A DNA stretch of 55,236 bases from JBKPCD01 sp046727175 (GCA_046727175.1 JBKPCD010000165.1:1-55236); one strand, 5' to 3'; shown: positions 42,857 through 51,721, numbered from the stretch's first letter. Numbers and translations are program-made. Notes: a model not told the origin generated them from the sequence alone.

Positions 42857-45079
42857 TTAGCGCAAGAATGCCTCGGGCAGGCCCCCGTCGACCGGGATCA
42901 CGTGGCCAGTCGTCTTGGCGCTCTGCTCCCCGAGGAGAAAGCAGATCGCGTTTGCGCAGTCGAGCGGCAGAATCGGCCGCCGCGTGATCGTGCGCCGCGC
43001 GTAGAACTCCGCCAGCTTGGAGCGCAGGCTCTCGGTCGACTCGTCCTCGGCGTACGCGATGTCGTACTTCTTCAGCGCGACGATCACGCGTTCCCGAGGA
43101 AACATCGACGAGCCTTCGATGACAGTAGCCGGCGCGATGCCGTTCACGCGGACCAGAGGGCCGTGCCCCATCGCGAGCTCGCGAATCAGGTGATTGATGG
43201 CGGCCTTACTGACGTCGTAGGCCTCGCTGCCGAACTTCGGCACCACGGCATTCGCCGAGCTGGTGAGCACGATCGACGCCGTCAGATTCTGTTCCTTCAG
43301 AATCTTCGCGGCTTCTTCAGCGAGGACGTAGTTGCTCGTGACGTTGACGCGGATTGCGCGATCCCAGACGTCCTCGGCGGGCGTCCCGGGCGGTGGCGTC
43401 GGATAAACGGCCGCCGTGTTCACGATCGCATCGACGCCGCCAAATCTCAGGACGGCGGCCCTGAAGGCCGCGGCGACGCTCTCGCGCGACGTCAGATCAA
43501 GGGCAGCCGCGAGCACCATCTCGCTCGATGCAAGGGCCGCGGCCTCGTCGGCGACCGATTGCGCGCTCGCGACGTTCAGGTCCGCGACGACGACGTGCCC
43601 GCCGCGACGGGCGACCTGCAACGCGACTTCGCGGCCTATTCCGCTCGCGCCGCCGACGACAACGACGACCTTGCGGCTCAACTCGCGCTCCGGCGGCATC
43701 CGCTGGAGTTTCGCCTCCTCGAGCGCCCAATACTCGATCCGGAACGCCTCCGATCGCGGCAGCGCGACGTAGTTTCGAAAGCTCTTGAACTCGTCAGCCT
43801 GCTCGAGTCGCCGCGCCTGCGGTGGCGCCGTCACTGACTGCCCCTCATCGAGAGCGTTCGCGCCAGCCATCACATGGATCGCGTTGACGAAGAACTCCGA
43901 CGTGATGCGGGCTTCGCGCTTGTCCTTGCCGAACCCGAACAATCCGAGTCCCGGCACGACGACGACCGACGGATTCGCGTCGCGCAGCGCGGGAGATTCC
44001 GGCTGCGCGTACTGCTGGTAGTACGCAGCGTATTCCTTCCGATATTGCGTGAGGCGATCGCCGATGCGCCGCTTCAGCTCCGCGAGATCATCTGTCGCAG
44101 GATTCCACGCGACGAACAGCGGCGAAATGCGCGTGCGGAGAAAATGGTCCGGACAGCTCGTGCCCATCCGGCAGAGCTCCTCCGCCCAGCGTGAACCGGC
44201 AAACGTCAATGCGTCCTCGCTCGCTTCGTGGTGCGCGACGACACGTCGTGTCGACGAGACGGCGCCACGGAGGTACGGGAGCAACGCCGCGACGGTCTCC
44301 TCGCGAGGGGCCGCGGCCGAAACAGCCGCCCCGCCGAACACCGGCCGCGACGAGCGGCGCGCATGTTCCTGGACGAACTCTCCCATCTGATCGATGGTCT
44401 TGATGCTGTTCAGGTAACAGTCGCACTGCGTATCGCCCCACGTGAAAAGACCGTGACCACCAAGCACGATCCCGTCGCAGTCGGGGCGAGCCTCGACTGC
44501 GTTTTTCAGCATCAGCGCGAGCTCGAACCCCGGCCGCTGCCACGGCACCCAGATGATGTGGCGGCCGTACCGCTGGTTGAATTCGTCGAGCTTCTGCTGA
44601 CCGTTCGCGCTGGCCGCAAGTGCAATGGCCCAATCAGGATGGAGATGATCGACGTGCCGGTATGGAAGAAACGCGTGCAGCGGCGTATCGATCGAGGCCG
44701 CTACGCGGTTCTCACCGAACCCACAGAGTGGATAGAACCCGACCATTTCGTCCTCGTACGCCTCGCCGCGGTACACCGCGATCAGGCTCTCCAGCTTCCC
44801 GAGATACAGCACGGCAAAACCGTGTGTGCCGATCGAGCGGAGATCGCCACCGCTGCCCTTGACCGCCATGACTCGTTCGGGCTTGCCCGTCAACGGATCC
44901 GGCATCTCGAATTTCGAGCTGGTATTGCCACCGCCGAAGTTGGTGATGCGGAGATCCGCGCCGAGGAGATTCGAGCGATACCGCAGCAGGTCGAGCGGCC
45001 TGACCTCGAGCCGCGCCGCCTCGGTCGCATCCCACAGATTCTGCAGAAACGTGGTCTCGACGATCGATGTGTCAGACAC
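42857..45079 (-). CDS. Bifunctional rhamnulose-1-phosphate aldolase / short-chain dehydrogenase
   Basis: A 740-residue fusion. The N-terminal class II aldolase (about 1-430) has the zinc histidines in HVDHLH (H142, H145, H147) and GGHG (H209). It would split rhamnulose-1-phosphate into DHAP and L-lactaldehyde. The C-terminal SDR (about 468-740) has GGASGIG (476-482), Ser607/608, Y621 and K625, and would oxidise lactaldehyde to lactate. It overlaps the kinase gene upstream by 8 bases. A related sugar such as fuculose phosphate cannot be excluded. Confidence 0.92.
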   Translation of the reverse strand: MSDTSIVETTFLQNLWDATEAARLEVRPLDLLRYRSNLLGADLRITNFGGGNTSSKFEMPDPLTGKPERVMAVKGSGGDLRSIGTHGFAVLYLGKLESLIAVYRGEAYEDEMVGFYPLCGFGENRVAASIDTPLHAFLPYRHVDHLHPDWAIALAASANGQQKLDEFNQRYGRHIIWVPWQRPGFELALMLKNAVEARPDCDGIVLGGHGLFTWGDTQCDCYLNSIKTIDQMGEFVQEHARRSSRPVFGGAAVSAAAPREETVAALLPYLRGAVSSTRRVVAHHEASEDALTFAGSRWAEELCRMGTSCPDHFLRTRISPLFVAWNPATDDLAELKRRIGDRLTQYRKEYAAYYQQYAQPESPALRDANPSVVVVPGLGLFGFGKDKREARITSEFFVNAIHVMAGANALDEGQSVTAPPQARRLEQADEFKSFRNYVALPRSEAFRIEYWALEEAKLQRMPPERELSRKVVVVVGGASGIGREVALQVARRGGHVVVADLNVASAQSVADEAAALASSEMVLAAALDLTSRESVAAAFRAAVLRFGGVDAIVNTAAVYPTPPPGTPAEDVWDRAIRVNVTSNYVLAEEAAKILKEQNLTASIVLTSSANAVVPKFGSEAYDVSKAAINHLIRELAMGHGPLVRVNGIAPATVIEGSSMFPRERVIVALKKYDIAYAEDESTESLRSKLAEFYARRTITRRPILPLDCANAICFLLGEQSAKTTGHVIPVDGGLPEAFLR

Positions 45080-46541
45080 AGGTCAACTCCAGGTATTCCC
45101 GAAAGCGCGGGTAATGGGATGCCCACCGCTCGGACTCCACCGGCAGGAAACGCTCGACCGCGAACGAATCGCCAATGATGCTGCGGGCTTCGTCCAGCGA
45201 GCTTACTGCGCCGGTGGCGACCATCTGCATGACGATGTTGCCGAGCGCGGTCGCTTCGACCGGGCCGGCCACCACGACACGCCCGGTCGCGTCGGCAGTG
45301 AACTGATTCAACAACCGGTTTCGCGATCCACCTCCGACGATCCGAAGCTCGGTGATAGGTTCGCCGGTGAGCTCTTCCAGTGAATCGAGCACGACGCGGT
45401 ACTTGAATGCGAGGCTCTCGAGAATCGTATGGACGAACGCCGTCGGACCGTCAGGCGCGGGCTGCGCCGTGTCACGACAGTAGCGCGCAATGGCCTCCGG
45501 CATCGACGTTGGATGAAGGAACGACGGATGATCCGGGTCAACCAGCGACCGGAACGCGTGCGGTTCGGTGGCGGCGCTCGTCAGGAGCTCCTCGTACTCG
45601 AAATGCCGGCCCTGCTCCGACCAATGGCGTCGAGATGCTTGCAGCAGCCACAAGCCGGCCACGTTCTTCAACAACCGCGTCGTCCCGAACACGCCGCCTT
45701 CATTCGTGAAGTTCAGCTCGCGCGCGCGTGGCGTGATCACCGGCGCCGGAAGCTCGATGCCGAGCAGCGACCACGTTCCCGAGCTGACGAACGCGCGGTG
45801 CCCGGTCGCCTGCACGGACGCGAACGCCGAACCGGTGTCGTGACACGCCGGCGCGACGACCGGCGTCCCTTCCAGTGCCCCGGACGCCTCGCGCTCGACC
45901 CGGCCGAGCACGGTTCCCGGCTCGACGAGCGGGGGAAACAACCGCGTTGGAATGTCGAGATCGGACAACAGGCTCGTAGCCCACGAGCGCTTTTTCGCAT
46001 CCACGAACTGCGTCGTGGACGCGTTGGTGAACTCGCAGCGGATCTCGCCGGTGAGCCAGTAGTTGAGCAGATCCGGGATCGTGCCGAACGCGGACGCCGC
46101 TTCGATGATCTTCGGTGTCGTGCGACACGCGGCGTACAGCTGATAGAGCGTGTTGAAGGGCAGGAACTGAATTCCGGTAATCGAATAGATCGCGTCCGAC
46201 CCGATCCGATCGATGACCGCCTGCATGACACCGTCGGTACGTCGGTCGCGATAGTGATACGGATTCTGAACGAGCGTGCGTCCCTCACCCAGCAGTCCGT
46301 AGTCACAGCCCCACGTGTCGACGCCCACGCTCTCGACGCGCGTTCCGGCAGCAGCGTCGAGGCCGCGCTTCACTTCGTGCCAGAGTCGAAGCAGGTCCCA
46401 GTGGAGAGCGCCGCTGCAGCGCACCGGTTCGTTCGGGAACCGGTGCAGCTCCGTCAGATCGAGGACGTCGCCGTTCAGCCGTCCGAGCACTGCACGGCCG
46501 CTCTCGGCCCCGAGATCGAGCGCGAGGAAGTGAGGGCTCAC
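45072..46541 (-). CDS. rhaB: Rhamnulokinase
   Basis: A 489-residue FGGY-family sugar kinase with the phosphate-1 motif LALDLGAESGRAVLGRL. RhaB-like signatures follow (VDTWGCDYGLLG, NPYHYRDRRTDG, PDLLNYWLTGE, APACHDTGSAFAS, SSGTWSLLG, NEGGVFGTTRLLKN) and RIVGGGSRNRLLNQF in the adenosine site. It phosphorylates L-rhamnulose in the cytoplasm, feeding the aldolase encoded downstream with an 8-base gene overlap. Confidence 0.93.
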   Translation of the reverse strand: MSPHFLALDLGAESGRAVLGRLNGDVLDLTELHRFPNEPVRCSGALHWDLLRLWHEVKRGLDAAAGTRVESVGVDTWGCDYGLLGEGRTLVQNPYHYRDRRTDGVMQAVIDRIGSDAIYSITGIQFLPFNTLYQLYAACRTTPKIIEAASAFGTIPDLLNYWLTGEIRCEFTNASTTQFVDAKKRSWATSLLSDLDIPTRLFPPLVEPGTVLGRVEREASGALEGTPVVAPACHDTGSAFASVQATGHRAFVSSGTWSLLGIELPAPVITPRARELNFTNEGGVFGTTRLLKNVAGLWLLQASRRHWSEQGRHFEYEELLTSAATEPHAFRSLVDPDHPSFLHPTSMPEAIARYCRDTAQPAPDGPTAFVHTILESLAFKYRVVLDSLEELTGEPITELRIVGGGSRNRLLNQFTADATGRVVVAGPVEATALGNIVMQMVATGAVSSLDEARSIIGDSFAVERFLPVESERWASHYPRFREYLELTCV

Positions 46542-46664
46542 GACACGTCCTTCATGACCAGAGCGCGGTGGGCGGCCATGATCCGCGTAGTGTACTTGAG
46601 ATTCGCGACGCGCGCGCTGTGGACCTCAGCGCCGCGCGTCTCGATCGGGCAGACCACGTAAACG
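46542..46664. other. Gap between isomerase and rhamnulokinase genes
   Basis: These 123 bases carry an open minus-strand frame (VYVVCPIETRGAEVHS, then ALVMKDVS) that ends in an ATGA overlap with rhaB. It has no start codon with a ribosome binding site outside the isomerase gene and matches no family I know. I leave it unannotated as a gene. Confidence 0.3.
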
Positions 46665-47558
46665 TCAGCTCGAGCCGATCGCTTTCGCGCCGGCGGCGCC
46701 GGCGATCTGCGACCGCAGCGCGCGCAGATACCGCAGACCGTCCGTCGCCAGGGCATCCTGTGTTGGCGCAAGCGGACGCCAGATGGCCGCCGCCCGCGCG
46801 ATCGTCTGGATCGTTGTCGTAAAGGACTCGATCACCATCGCGCCATCGTAGCTGATCGCACGGCAGGCATCGGCGACCTCGCTCCACGGTACGTGGCCCG
46901 ATCCCGGCGCGCCGCGATCGTTCTCGCACGCGTGTAGATGCCGCAGCCGCGGACCCGCACCGCGGATAGCCGCCCCAACGGATCGCTCCTCGATGTTCAT
47001 GTGAAACGTGTCGAGCAGAATGCCGCAGCCGGGATGGTCCACGCGGTCGACGACTTCGATGGCCTGCTCGGCCAGGTTGATGAAGCTCGTCTCGAAGCGG
47101 TTCAACGGCTCGACGCAGAGATCCACGCCGTGGCCATCGGCATAGGCTGCAAGCTCGCGCAGCTCGCCGACGAGCCGATCGAGATCCCGCTTGCGCTCGT
47201 CGGCTGTGGCTTGCCACGTCCTGCCCACGGCGCTGTACAGCGGTCCGACGACGTGGCGTGCACCGAGCGTGTGAGCGGCGTCGATGCAGTGACGGATATA
47301 ACCCATCGCGTTAGCGCGGATGTCCGCATCCTTGTGAATGAGATCGCGATCCGGACCGATTGCCGCGCACACGCTCGCTCCGAGCCCCAGATCGCGGACG
47401 ACGCTCGCCGCCCGACCGTAATCGAGATCACTCGGATCCTCGATTGGCACTTCGATCAGATCGAACCCGAGCTCCGCGATGTGCTTCGCCACGCGCGGGA
47501 ACGCCTCCGTTGTCAACGGCGAGGTCCAGACCCAAGTGCTTACGCCTATTGGATTCAT
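46665..47558 (-). CDS. Sugar phosphate isomerase/epimerase (TIM barrel)
   Basis: A 297-residue xylose-isomerase-like TIM-barrel protein, close in pattern to D-psicose/D-tagatose 3-epimerases: GVSTWVWTSPLT at the N-terminus, LCVEPLNRFETSFINL (metal Glu), LLDTFHMNIEE (metal Asp and His), and LHACENDRG. It acts on a ketose or sugar phosphate in the cytoplasm. Next to rhaB and the aldolase it may supply the isomerase or epimerase step, since no classical RhaA is present in the window; that is inference. Confidence 0.85.
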   Translation of the reverse strand: MNPIGVSTWVWTSPLTTEAFPRVAKHIAELGFDLIEVPIEDPSDLDYGRAASVVRDLGLGASVCAAIGPDRDLIHKDADIRANAMGYIRHCIDAAHTLGARHVVGPLYSAVGRTWQATADERKRDLDRLVGELRELAAYADGHGVDLCVEPLNRFETSFINLAEQAIEVVDRVDHPGCGILLDTFHMNIEERSVGAAIRGAGPRLRHLHACENDRGAPGSGHVPWSEVADACRAISYDGAMVIESFTTTIQTIARAAAIWRPLAPTQDALATDGLRYLRALRSQIAGAAGAKAIGSS

Positions 47559-47590
47559 GTGTTGTCTCCGGCAGCAACCGCCAAAACCGC

Positions 47591-47747
47591 GAATCCCTGA
47601 TCACTAATCCCTGATCTCGAATCCCTCATCATCGAATCCTCGGATCCTTCGAATCCTAGCTCGCCGATTCGCCGATTCACCGGTTCGACGATTTGAGGAT
47701 TGAGTGATTAGAGATTCAAGATCGGGGATTAGGGATTAGGGATTCAA
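47591..47747. repeat. Largest inverted short-word array, AATCCCTG/GGGATTA type
   Basis: The left arm (47591-47658) is AATCCCTGATCACTAATCCC and similar words. The right arm (47665-47746) is the complement, ending in three exact 7-base GGGATTA words. The array fills nearly all of the gap between the isomerase and PQQ dehydrogenase genes and includes the dehydrogenase TGA stop. It could fold into a hairpin of about 60-70 base pairs with mismatches. Confidence 0.85.
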
Positions 47748-49330
47748 TGTTTTATGAACGCCCAGATCATGTCGCCGGCCGCGACGATGACGTATTGCGA
47801 GCCGTCCAGCTCGTACGTAATCGGGCCGTTGGTGACGCCCGCGTTCAAGCGCGCCTGCCACAGGGCCTCGCCGGTCGTCGCGTTCAGTGCAACGAGATCG
47901 TTCGAGCTGCCGCCACAGAACAACAGATTGCCCGCGGTGGTCAGCAGACCCGAGCGCGTGCCGCTCGCCTCCCACTTGTGGCTCCACCGGACCTTGCCGG
48001 TCTTGTAGTCGATCGCCTGGAGCAGCGCCTCCGAGTAGCCGCCCCGATCGGTGCCGCCCCATCCCTGCGGGTTATCGCCGGGATCGTAGATGTAGTAGAC
48101 GCTCCAGGTGCGCCCCGCGCTCACGTAGAAGAGACCCGTCTGCGGACTGAAGCTCGGCGGATACCAGTTCGTGGCGCCCCCCTGATTGGGATTGACCAGC
48201 GCGCCGTCGACTTGCGGCATCTTCGCGGGATCGGGGATCGGCTGCCCTTTTTCGTTGTAGCCTTTCGACCAGTTGGTGCCGGCGTAGTCAGACGAGACGA
48301 GCGCCTTGCCATTCGTCCGATCGAGGACAAAGAAATGACCGTTCCGCGCGGCTTGTGCGATCAGTTTCCGTGGCTGGCCGTTGAATTCGGCGTCGAAGAG
48401 GACGGCCGTCTGCGTGGAGTCCCAGTCGTGCGTGTCGTGCGGTGACGACTGGAAATACCAGACCATCTTCCCGGTGTCGGCACTCAGCGCCACGATGGAG
48501 GCGGTAAACAGGTTGTCCCCGGCGCGGTTCTTGTGCGCGATCACCGGCTGCGGATTTCCCGTCGTCACGTAAATCAGGTTCAGGTCGGGATCGTAGGTGA
48601 TCGGCTGCCACGTCATTCCGCCGCCGTGCTTCATCGCGTCCTCGTTCGGCCACGTCTCCGACCCGGGCTCCCCCATCTTCTGCGGGACGACGTACCATCG
48701 CCACTGCATCTCGCCGGTCTTCAGATCGTGCGCCTGGACGTAGCCGGGAACGTCGAGATCGTCGCCGCTCACGCCGGCAATGACGTGATTCTTCACCACG
48801 ACCGGCGCGACGGAGCCGTAGTAGAAAAGGTCGAGATCGCAGATCTGCTTCCGCCATCGCTCGGTTCCATCCTTGGTGTCGAGCGCCACGAGGTGGCAAT
48901 CGGGCGTCTCGAAGTACAACGAATCGCCGAGTACAGCAACGCCACGATTCCCGATGTGAATCCCGCCCGTCGATTCCCAGGCGAAGTGCCAGATCTCGCG
49001 ACCGGTGCGCGCATCGATGGCCCACACATGATCCGGCGCCGTCACGTACATGACACCGTTGACCTGGACCGGCGTGCCCTTGACCGTGACGCCACCGACG
49101 CCCGCGCCGGGATTCATGCGCGATACCCACGCGAGGCTCAGCGTCCGAACGTTCGACGCGTCGATCTTCGTCAGCGTGCTGAAGCGTCGGCCTGAGTAGT
49201 CGCCGTTGTAGCCGGGCCAGCTGTCGGTCCCCGGGTTTAGGAGCTTCGCGGGATCGACTCCTGACTTGGTCTGCGCCGTGACCGCGGCCGTGAGCGCGAC
49301 GAAACAGATGAGTGACACCAAGCGGATCAT
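47744..49330 (-). CDS. PQQ-dependent dehydrogenase
   Basis: A 528-residue periplasmic quinoprotein. After signal peptide MIRLVSLICFVALTAAVTAQ it has WPGYNGDYSGRRFSTLTKID, typical of eight-bladed PQQ alcohol or sugar dehydrogenases. Propeller repeats with LVALDTKDGTERW and LVALNATTGEALWQARL and the tail GDMIWAFIKH follow. There is no haem motif in the chain, so electrons should go to the dihaem cytochrome encoded just upstream, whose TGA overlaps this ATG (ATGA). The substrate is unknown. A frame open to 49705 lies in the cytochrome gene. Confidence 0.9.
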   Translation of the reverse strand: MIRLVSLICFVALTAAVTAQTKSGVDPAKLLNPGTDSWPGYNGDYSGRRFSTLTKIDASNVRTLSLAWVSRMNPGAGVGGVTVKGTPVQVNGVMYVTAPDHVWAIDARTGREIWHFAWESTGGIHIGNRGVAVLGDSLYFETPDCHLVALDTKDGTERWRKQICDLDLFYYGSVAPVVVKNHVIAGVSGDDLDVPGYVQAHDLKTGEMQWRWYVVPQKMGEPGSETWPNEDAMKHGGGMTWQPITYDPDLNLIYVTTGNPQPVIAHKNRAGDNLFTASIVALSADTGKMVWYFQSSPHDTHDWDSTQTAVLFDAEFNGQPRKLIAQAARNGHFFVLDRTNGKALVSSDYAGTNWSKGYNEKGQPIPDPAKMPQVDGALVNPNQGGATNWYPPSFSPQTGLFYVSAGRTWSVYYIYDPGDNPQGWGGTDRGGYSEALLQAIDYKTGKVRWSHKWEASGTRSGLLTTAGNLLFCGGSSNDLVALNATTGEALWQARLNAGVTNGPITYELDGSQYVIVAAGDMIWAFIKH

Positions 49331-50241
49331 TTCAACGTCTCCAGGTAGGCGACGACGTCGTGCATGTTCTTGTCGGTGATCCGTTCGAGCAGGTCGATGT
49401 GAGCCTCGAACGGGTTGTTCTTCACGACCTTCAACTCGGGTGTGCGCTTCCACGAGTAGTACTGACCTGACTCGTCGCGCAACGAGACGTAGAAGTCGTC
49501 GAGCACGACGGGCACACCGGTAATCGGCTGACCGGAAGGAGGCGTCACGGTAATCGTGATCACTTTCCCGGTCGCCCCACGGCCGCCGCCGCGCCCGCCG
49601 CGACCGGCCGGCTGAGGAAACAGGAACCGCTGCTGAAGATTGACTGGATCGAACCGCTTGCCAATGCCCGCGAGATCGCCCGTTGGCGAGTGGCAGCTGT
49701 TGCACTTGCCTTCGCCATTGAAGTACGCCTCCCCCGCCTTCGGATCACCGGTCAGCACGTTCTGCGGCTCGAAGATCGGCGACCCGCGAAGCGTGTCGTT
49801 CACGCGCTGGCGCAGGAAGTGTGACAGATCGACGACCTGCTCCATCGTCAGATTCGCGCTCGGTGTGCCGCTCTGGGTCTTGTGGCCCTTCTTCAGAAAC
49901 GGCCCCAGCTCGCTCCCGAACCGATCGTGCAGTACCAGCTCCGACCGCACCAGGTTCGCGGCGTTATCGGTGCCTCTCGCCTGCGTGCCATGACAGTTGA
50001 CGCATTCATTGGCGTACGTCTTTCGTCCCCGATCGGCTGCCGCAGGGTCGACCGCAGGGAGATCGCTTGGGCCGGCGCCCATGAGCGCGCCCCCGCGGCC
50101 CGGAGGTGGCCCCTGCCGACCGCCACGGCCTTGTGGCGGAGGCGTTTGGGCGGTCTGTGCGCCGCCAATCGCTTGGGTCAGCACCGCCACGCACGCCGCG
50201 ATCAACAGCGCATATGGCCAATGCGGTTTGAGATTACGCAT
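49327..50241 (-). CDS. Dihaem cytochrome c
   Basis: A 304-residue exported protein with signal segment YALLIAACVAVLTQAIGGAQ, a Gly/Arg/Pro-rich linker, and two haem sites: CVNCH (C80, C83, H84) and CNSCH (C180, C183, H184). A further Gly/Arg-rich stretch (PAGRGGRGGGRGA) splits a strand-rich C-terminal part. It is the likely electron acceptor for the PQQ dehydrogenase, encoded with a 4-base overlap. Confidence 0.9.
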   Translation of the reverse strand: MRNLKPHWPYALLIAACVAVLTQAIGGAQTAQTPPPQGRGGRQGPPPGRGGALMGAGPSDLPAVDPAAADRGRKTYANECVNCHGTQARGTDNAANLVRSELVLHDRFGSELGPFLKKGHKTQSGTPSANLTMEQVVDLSHFLRQRVNDTLRGSPIFEPQNVLTGDPKAGEAYFNGEGKCNSCHSPTGDLAGIGKRFDPVNLQQRFLFPQPAGRGGRGGGRGATGKVITITVTPPSGQPITGVPVVLDDFYVSLRDESGQYYSWKRTPELKVVKNNPFEAHIDLLERITDKNMHDVVAYLETLK

Positions 50242-50298
50242 CGATGTCCTCGCTGCGCTCGAGCTGACGATGTTGACGGAGGCACGGAAGAAGCGTTC

Positions 50299-50326
50299 AC
50301 CACGGAGCCGCGGAGCACACGGAGAA
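50299..50326. repeat. Short-word array, CACGGAG type
   Basis: CACGGAGCCGCGGAGCACAC and the following GGAG form 8-base words based on CACGGAGN. It lies upstream of the cytochrome gene, between it and the oxidoreductase gene. Confidence 0.55.
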
Positions 50327-50400
50327 TACCTTAGGTTGATAGTGGTTCGATCCGCGTTTTCGAATGCACGGCGGGAAAGGCGATCAGCACAGCGTTATCG

Positions 50401-50447
50401 CTCTCACTTCTAACTTCTGGATTCTGCCTCCTACCTCCACCTCCTGA
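50401..50447. repeat. Short-word array, CTTCTAA/CCTCCTAC type
   Basis: CTCTCACTTCTAACTTCTGG and CCTCCTACCTCCACCTCC show 7-8 base words. The array begins at the TAG stop of the oxidoreductase gene on the minus strand. The CTTCTAA word resembles the array at 19.8 kb. Confidence 0.6.
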
Positions 50448-51578
50448 CTAGAATCGCGGGATCGCGATCTTCTCGCCCCCCTTGAGCGCTGACTGGTGTG
50501 CGCAAATCCCGACCATCGTCCAGTTGACCGATGTCTCGGCATCGGGCATCGCCGGTTTCTGTCCGAGACACGCCGCCAGGAAATTGTGCGCGAGGTGCGG
50601 GTGTGATCCGCCGTGGCCGCCTCCCTGCAGAAACGACAGGTGCTCGGCGTCCTGGATCGAGGCAGGTTGCGTGAAGCGCTGGATCGGTTCCGGTAGAAGG
50701 TGTGCGTAATCGGGGATCTTGACGCTCTGCGGGATCTGCGCTTCGGTGAGCGGCGCCGCAGCCGTGCTCTTGGTGTGGATCATCGGATCCTCGCCATCGA
50801 CCTGCTGCCACTCGAACGATTTCTTGGAGCCGTACGCGTCGAAGCTCTCGCGGTACTGCCGCGCGGTATTGAACAAGCTCCGCGTGACCTCTGCGCAGAC
50901 ATCAGAGTCGCGCAGCTTGAAGGTCGCCGTCTCGATCGCGAACGGACTGCCGTATTTCGCAATCAGATCCTCCGCAATGCGGCCGGAGCCGTGGCAGACG
51001 ACGTGTTCGGCGAGCTTGCCGACGAGCGCAAGGCACGGGCTCACGCAGTGGGTGGCATAGTGCATCGGCGGAAAGCCCTCCCAGTATCCGGGCCAGCCAT
51101 CCATGTCCTGTTGATGGCTGCCGCGCAGGAACTGGATCCGCCCGAGGTCACCCTTGTCGTAGAGCTCCTTCACGAACAGGTACTCGCGGCTGAAGACGAC
51201 GGTCTCCATCATCATGTAGACCTTGCCGCTCTGCCGCTGCCACTCGACGATTTGGCGGCACTCGTCGATCGTCGTTGCCGCCGGGACGGTGCTGGCGACG
51301 TGCTTCCCCGCCTTCAACGCCGCGATCGACTGCGGGGCGTGATCCGCGATCGGCGAGTTGATGTGGACCGCGTCGACGTTCGGATCGCGAAGAAGCTCGT
51401 CGTAGTCGGCGTATCGCGTTTTCACGCCGAAGCGATCGCCGCATGCGTCGAGCTCCTTCTTGTTGCGGCGGCAGATCGCGTACATCTCCGCGTTGGGATG
51501 TCGCTGGTAGATCGGGATGAACTCCGCTCCGAATCCCAGTCCGACGATCGCGACGCGGATCTTCTTGTCAGTGAGCAT
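50448..51578 (-). CDS. Gfo/Idh/MocA family oxidoreductase
   Basis: A 376-residue protein with an N-terminal NAD(P)-binding Rossmann domain (IRVAIVGLGFGAEF), the INSPIADHAPQSIAALKAGKHV segment and a C-terminal alpha/beta domain. It oxidises or reduces a sugar or inositol derivative in the cytoplasm. It has a GAGGA ribosome binding site before ATG 51578. It follows the MFS transporter and ThuA genes on the same strand, which fits a sugar catabolism cluster. Confidence 0.92.
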   Translation of the reverse strand: MLTDKKIRVAIVGLGFGAEFIPIYQRHPNAEMYAICRRNKKELDACGDRFGVKTRYADYDELLRDPNVDAVHINSPIADHAPQSIAALKAGKHVASTVPAATTIDECRQIVEWQRQSGKVYMMMETVVFSREYLFVKELYDKGDLGRIQFLRGSHQQDMDGWPGYWEGFPPMHYATHCVSPCLALVGKLAEHVVCHGSGRIAEDLIAKYGSPFAIETATFKLRDSDVCAEVTRSLFNTARQYRESFDAYGSKKSFEWQQVDGEDPMIHTKSTAAAPLTEAQIPQSVKIPDYAHLLPEPIQRFTQPASIQDAEHLSFLQGGGHGGSHPHLAHNFLAACLGQKPAMPDAETSVNWTMVGICAHQSALKGGEKIAIPRF

Positions 51579-51598
51579 GCGGGAGAGTCCTCAGTGAA

Positions 51599-51637
51599 AG
51601 GCTTTCGGCTCTGCCTCTGGGCTTTGGGCTCTGGGCC
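51599..51637. repeat. Short-word array, GGCTTTGGGCTCTG type
   Basis: Words GGCTTTCGGCTCTGCCTCTG and GGCTTTGGGCTCTGGG with 7-base period lie in the 5' region of the Gfo/Idh/MocA gene. They match the arrays at 4.0, 4.6 and 54.3 kb. A REP-like palindrome follows 25 bases later. Confidence 0.7.
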
Positions 51638-51661
51638 AACGGGCTCGAAGCGTCGCCAATC

Positions 51662-51721
51662 CTGTAGGGGCGGGGCTTCAGCCCCGCCCGCGCGGCGCGG
51701 CCTGAAGGCCGCGCCCTACAG
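51662..51721. repeat. REP-like 60-base palindromic element
   Basis: CTGTAGGG at one end and CCCTACAG at the other enclose two internal hairpins, GGGGCGGGGCTTCAGCCCC and GCGGCCTGAAGGCCGC. Elements with this TAGGGGCGGGGCTTCAGCCCC motif are interspersed in many high-GC genomes. Here it forms the 3' end of the MFS transporter gene and supplies its last 16 or so codons and stop. Confidence 0.8.

Noticed and set aside
46538..46771. A 77-codon minus-strand frame between the isomerase and rhaB, ending in ATGA with the rhaB start
   Set aside because: Its end looks protein-like and the overlap is suggestive, but most of it lies inside the isomerase gene in another frame, and no start codon with a ribosome binding site or family match was found.
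47591..47747. A CRISPR array
   Set aside because: The words are 7-8 bases, degenerate and without unique spacers of regular length, and no cas genes are near.
49331..49705. N-terminal extension of the PQQ dehydrogenase
   Set aside because: It lies inside the cytochrome c gene, is Arg-rich, and the ATG at 49330 with a signal peptide and ATGA overlap is clearly the start.
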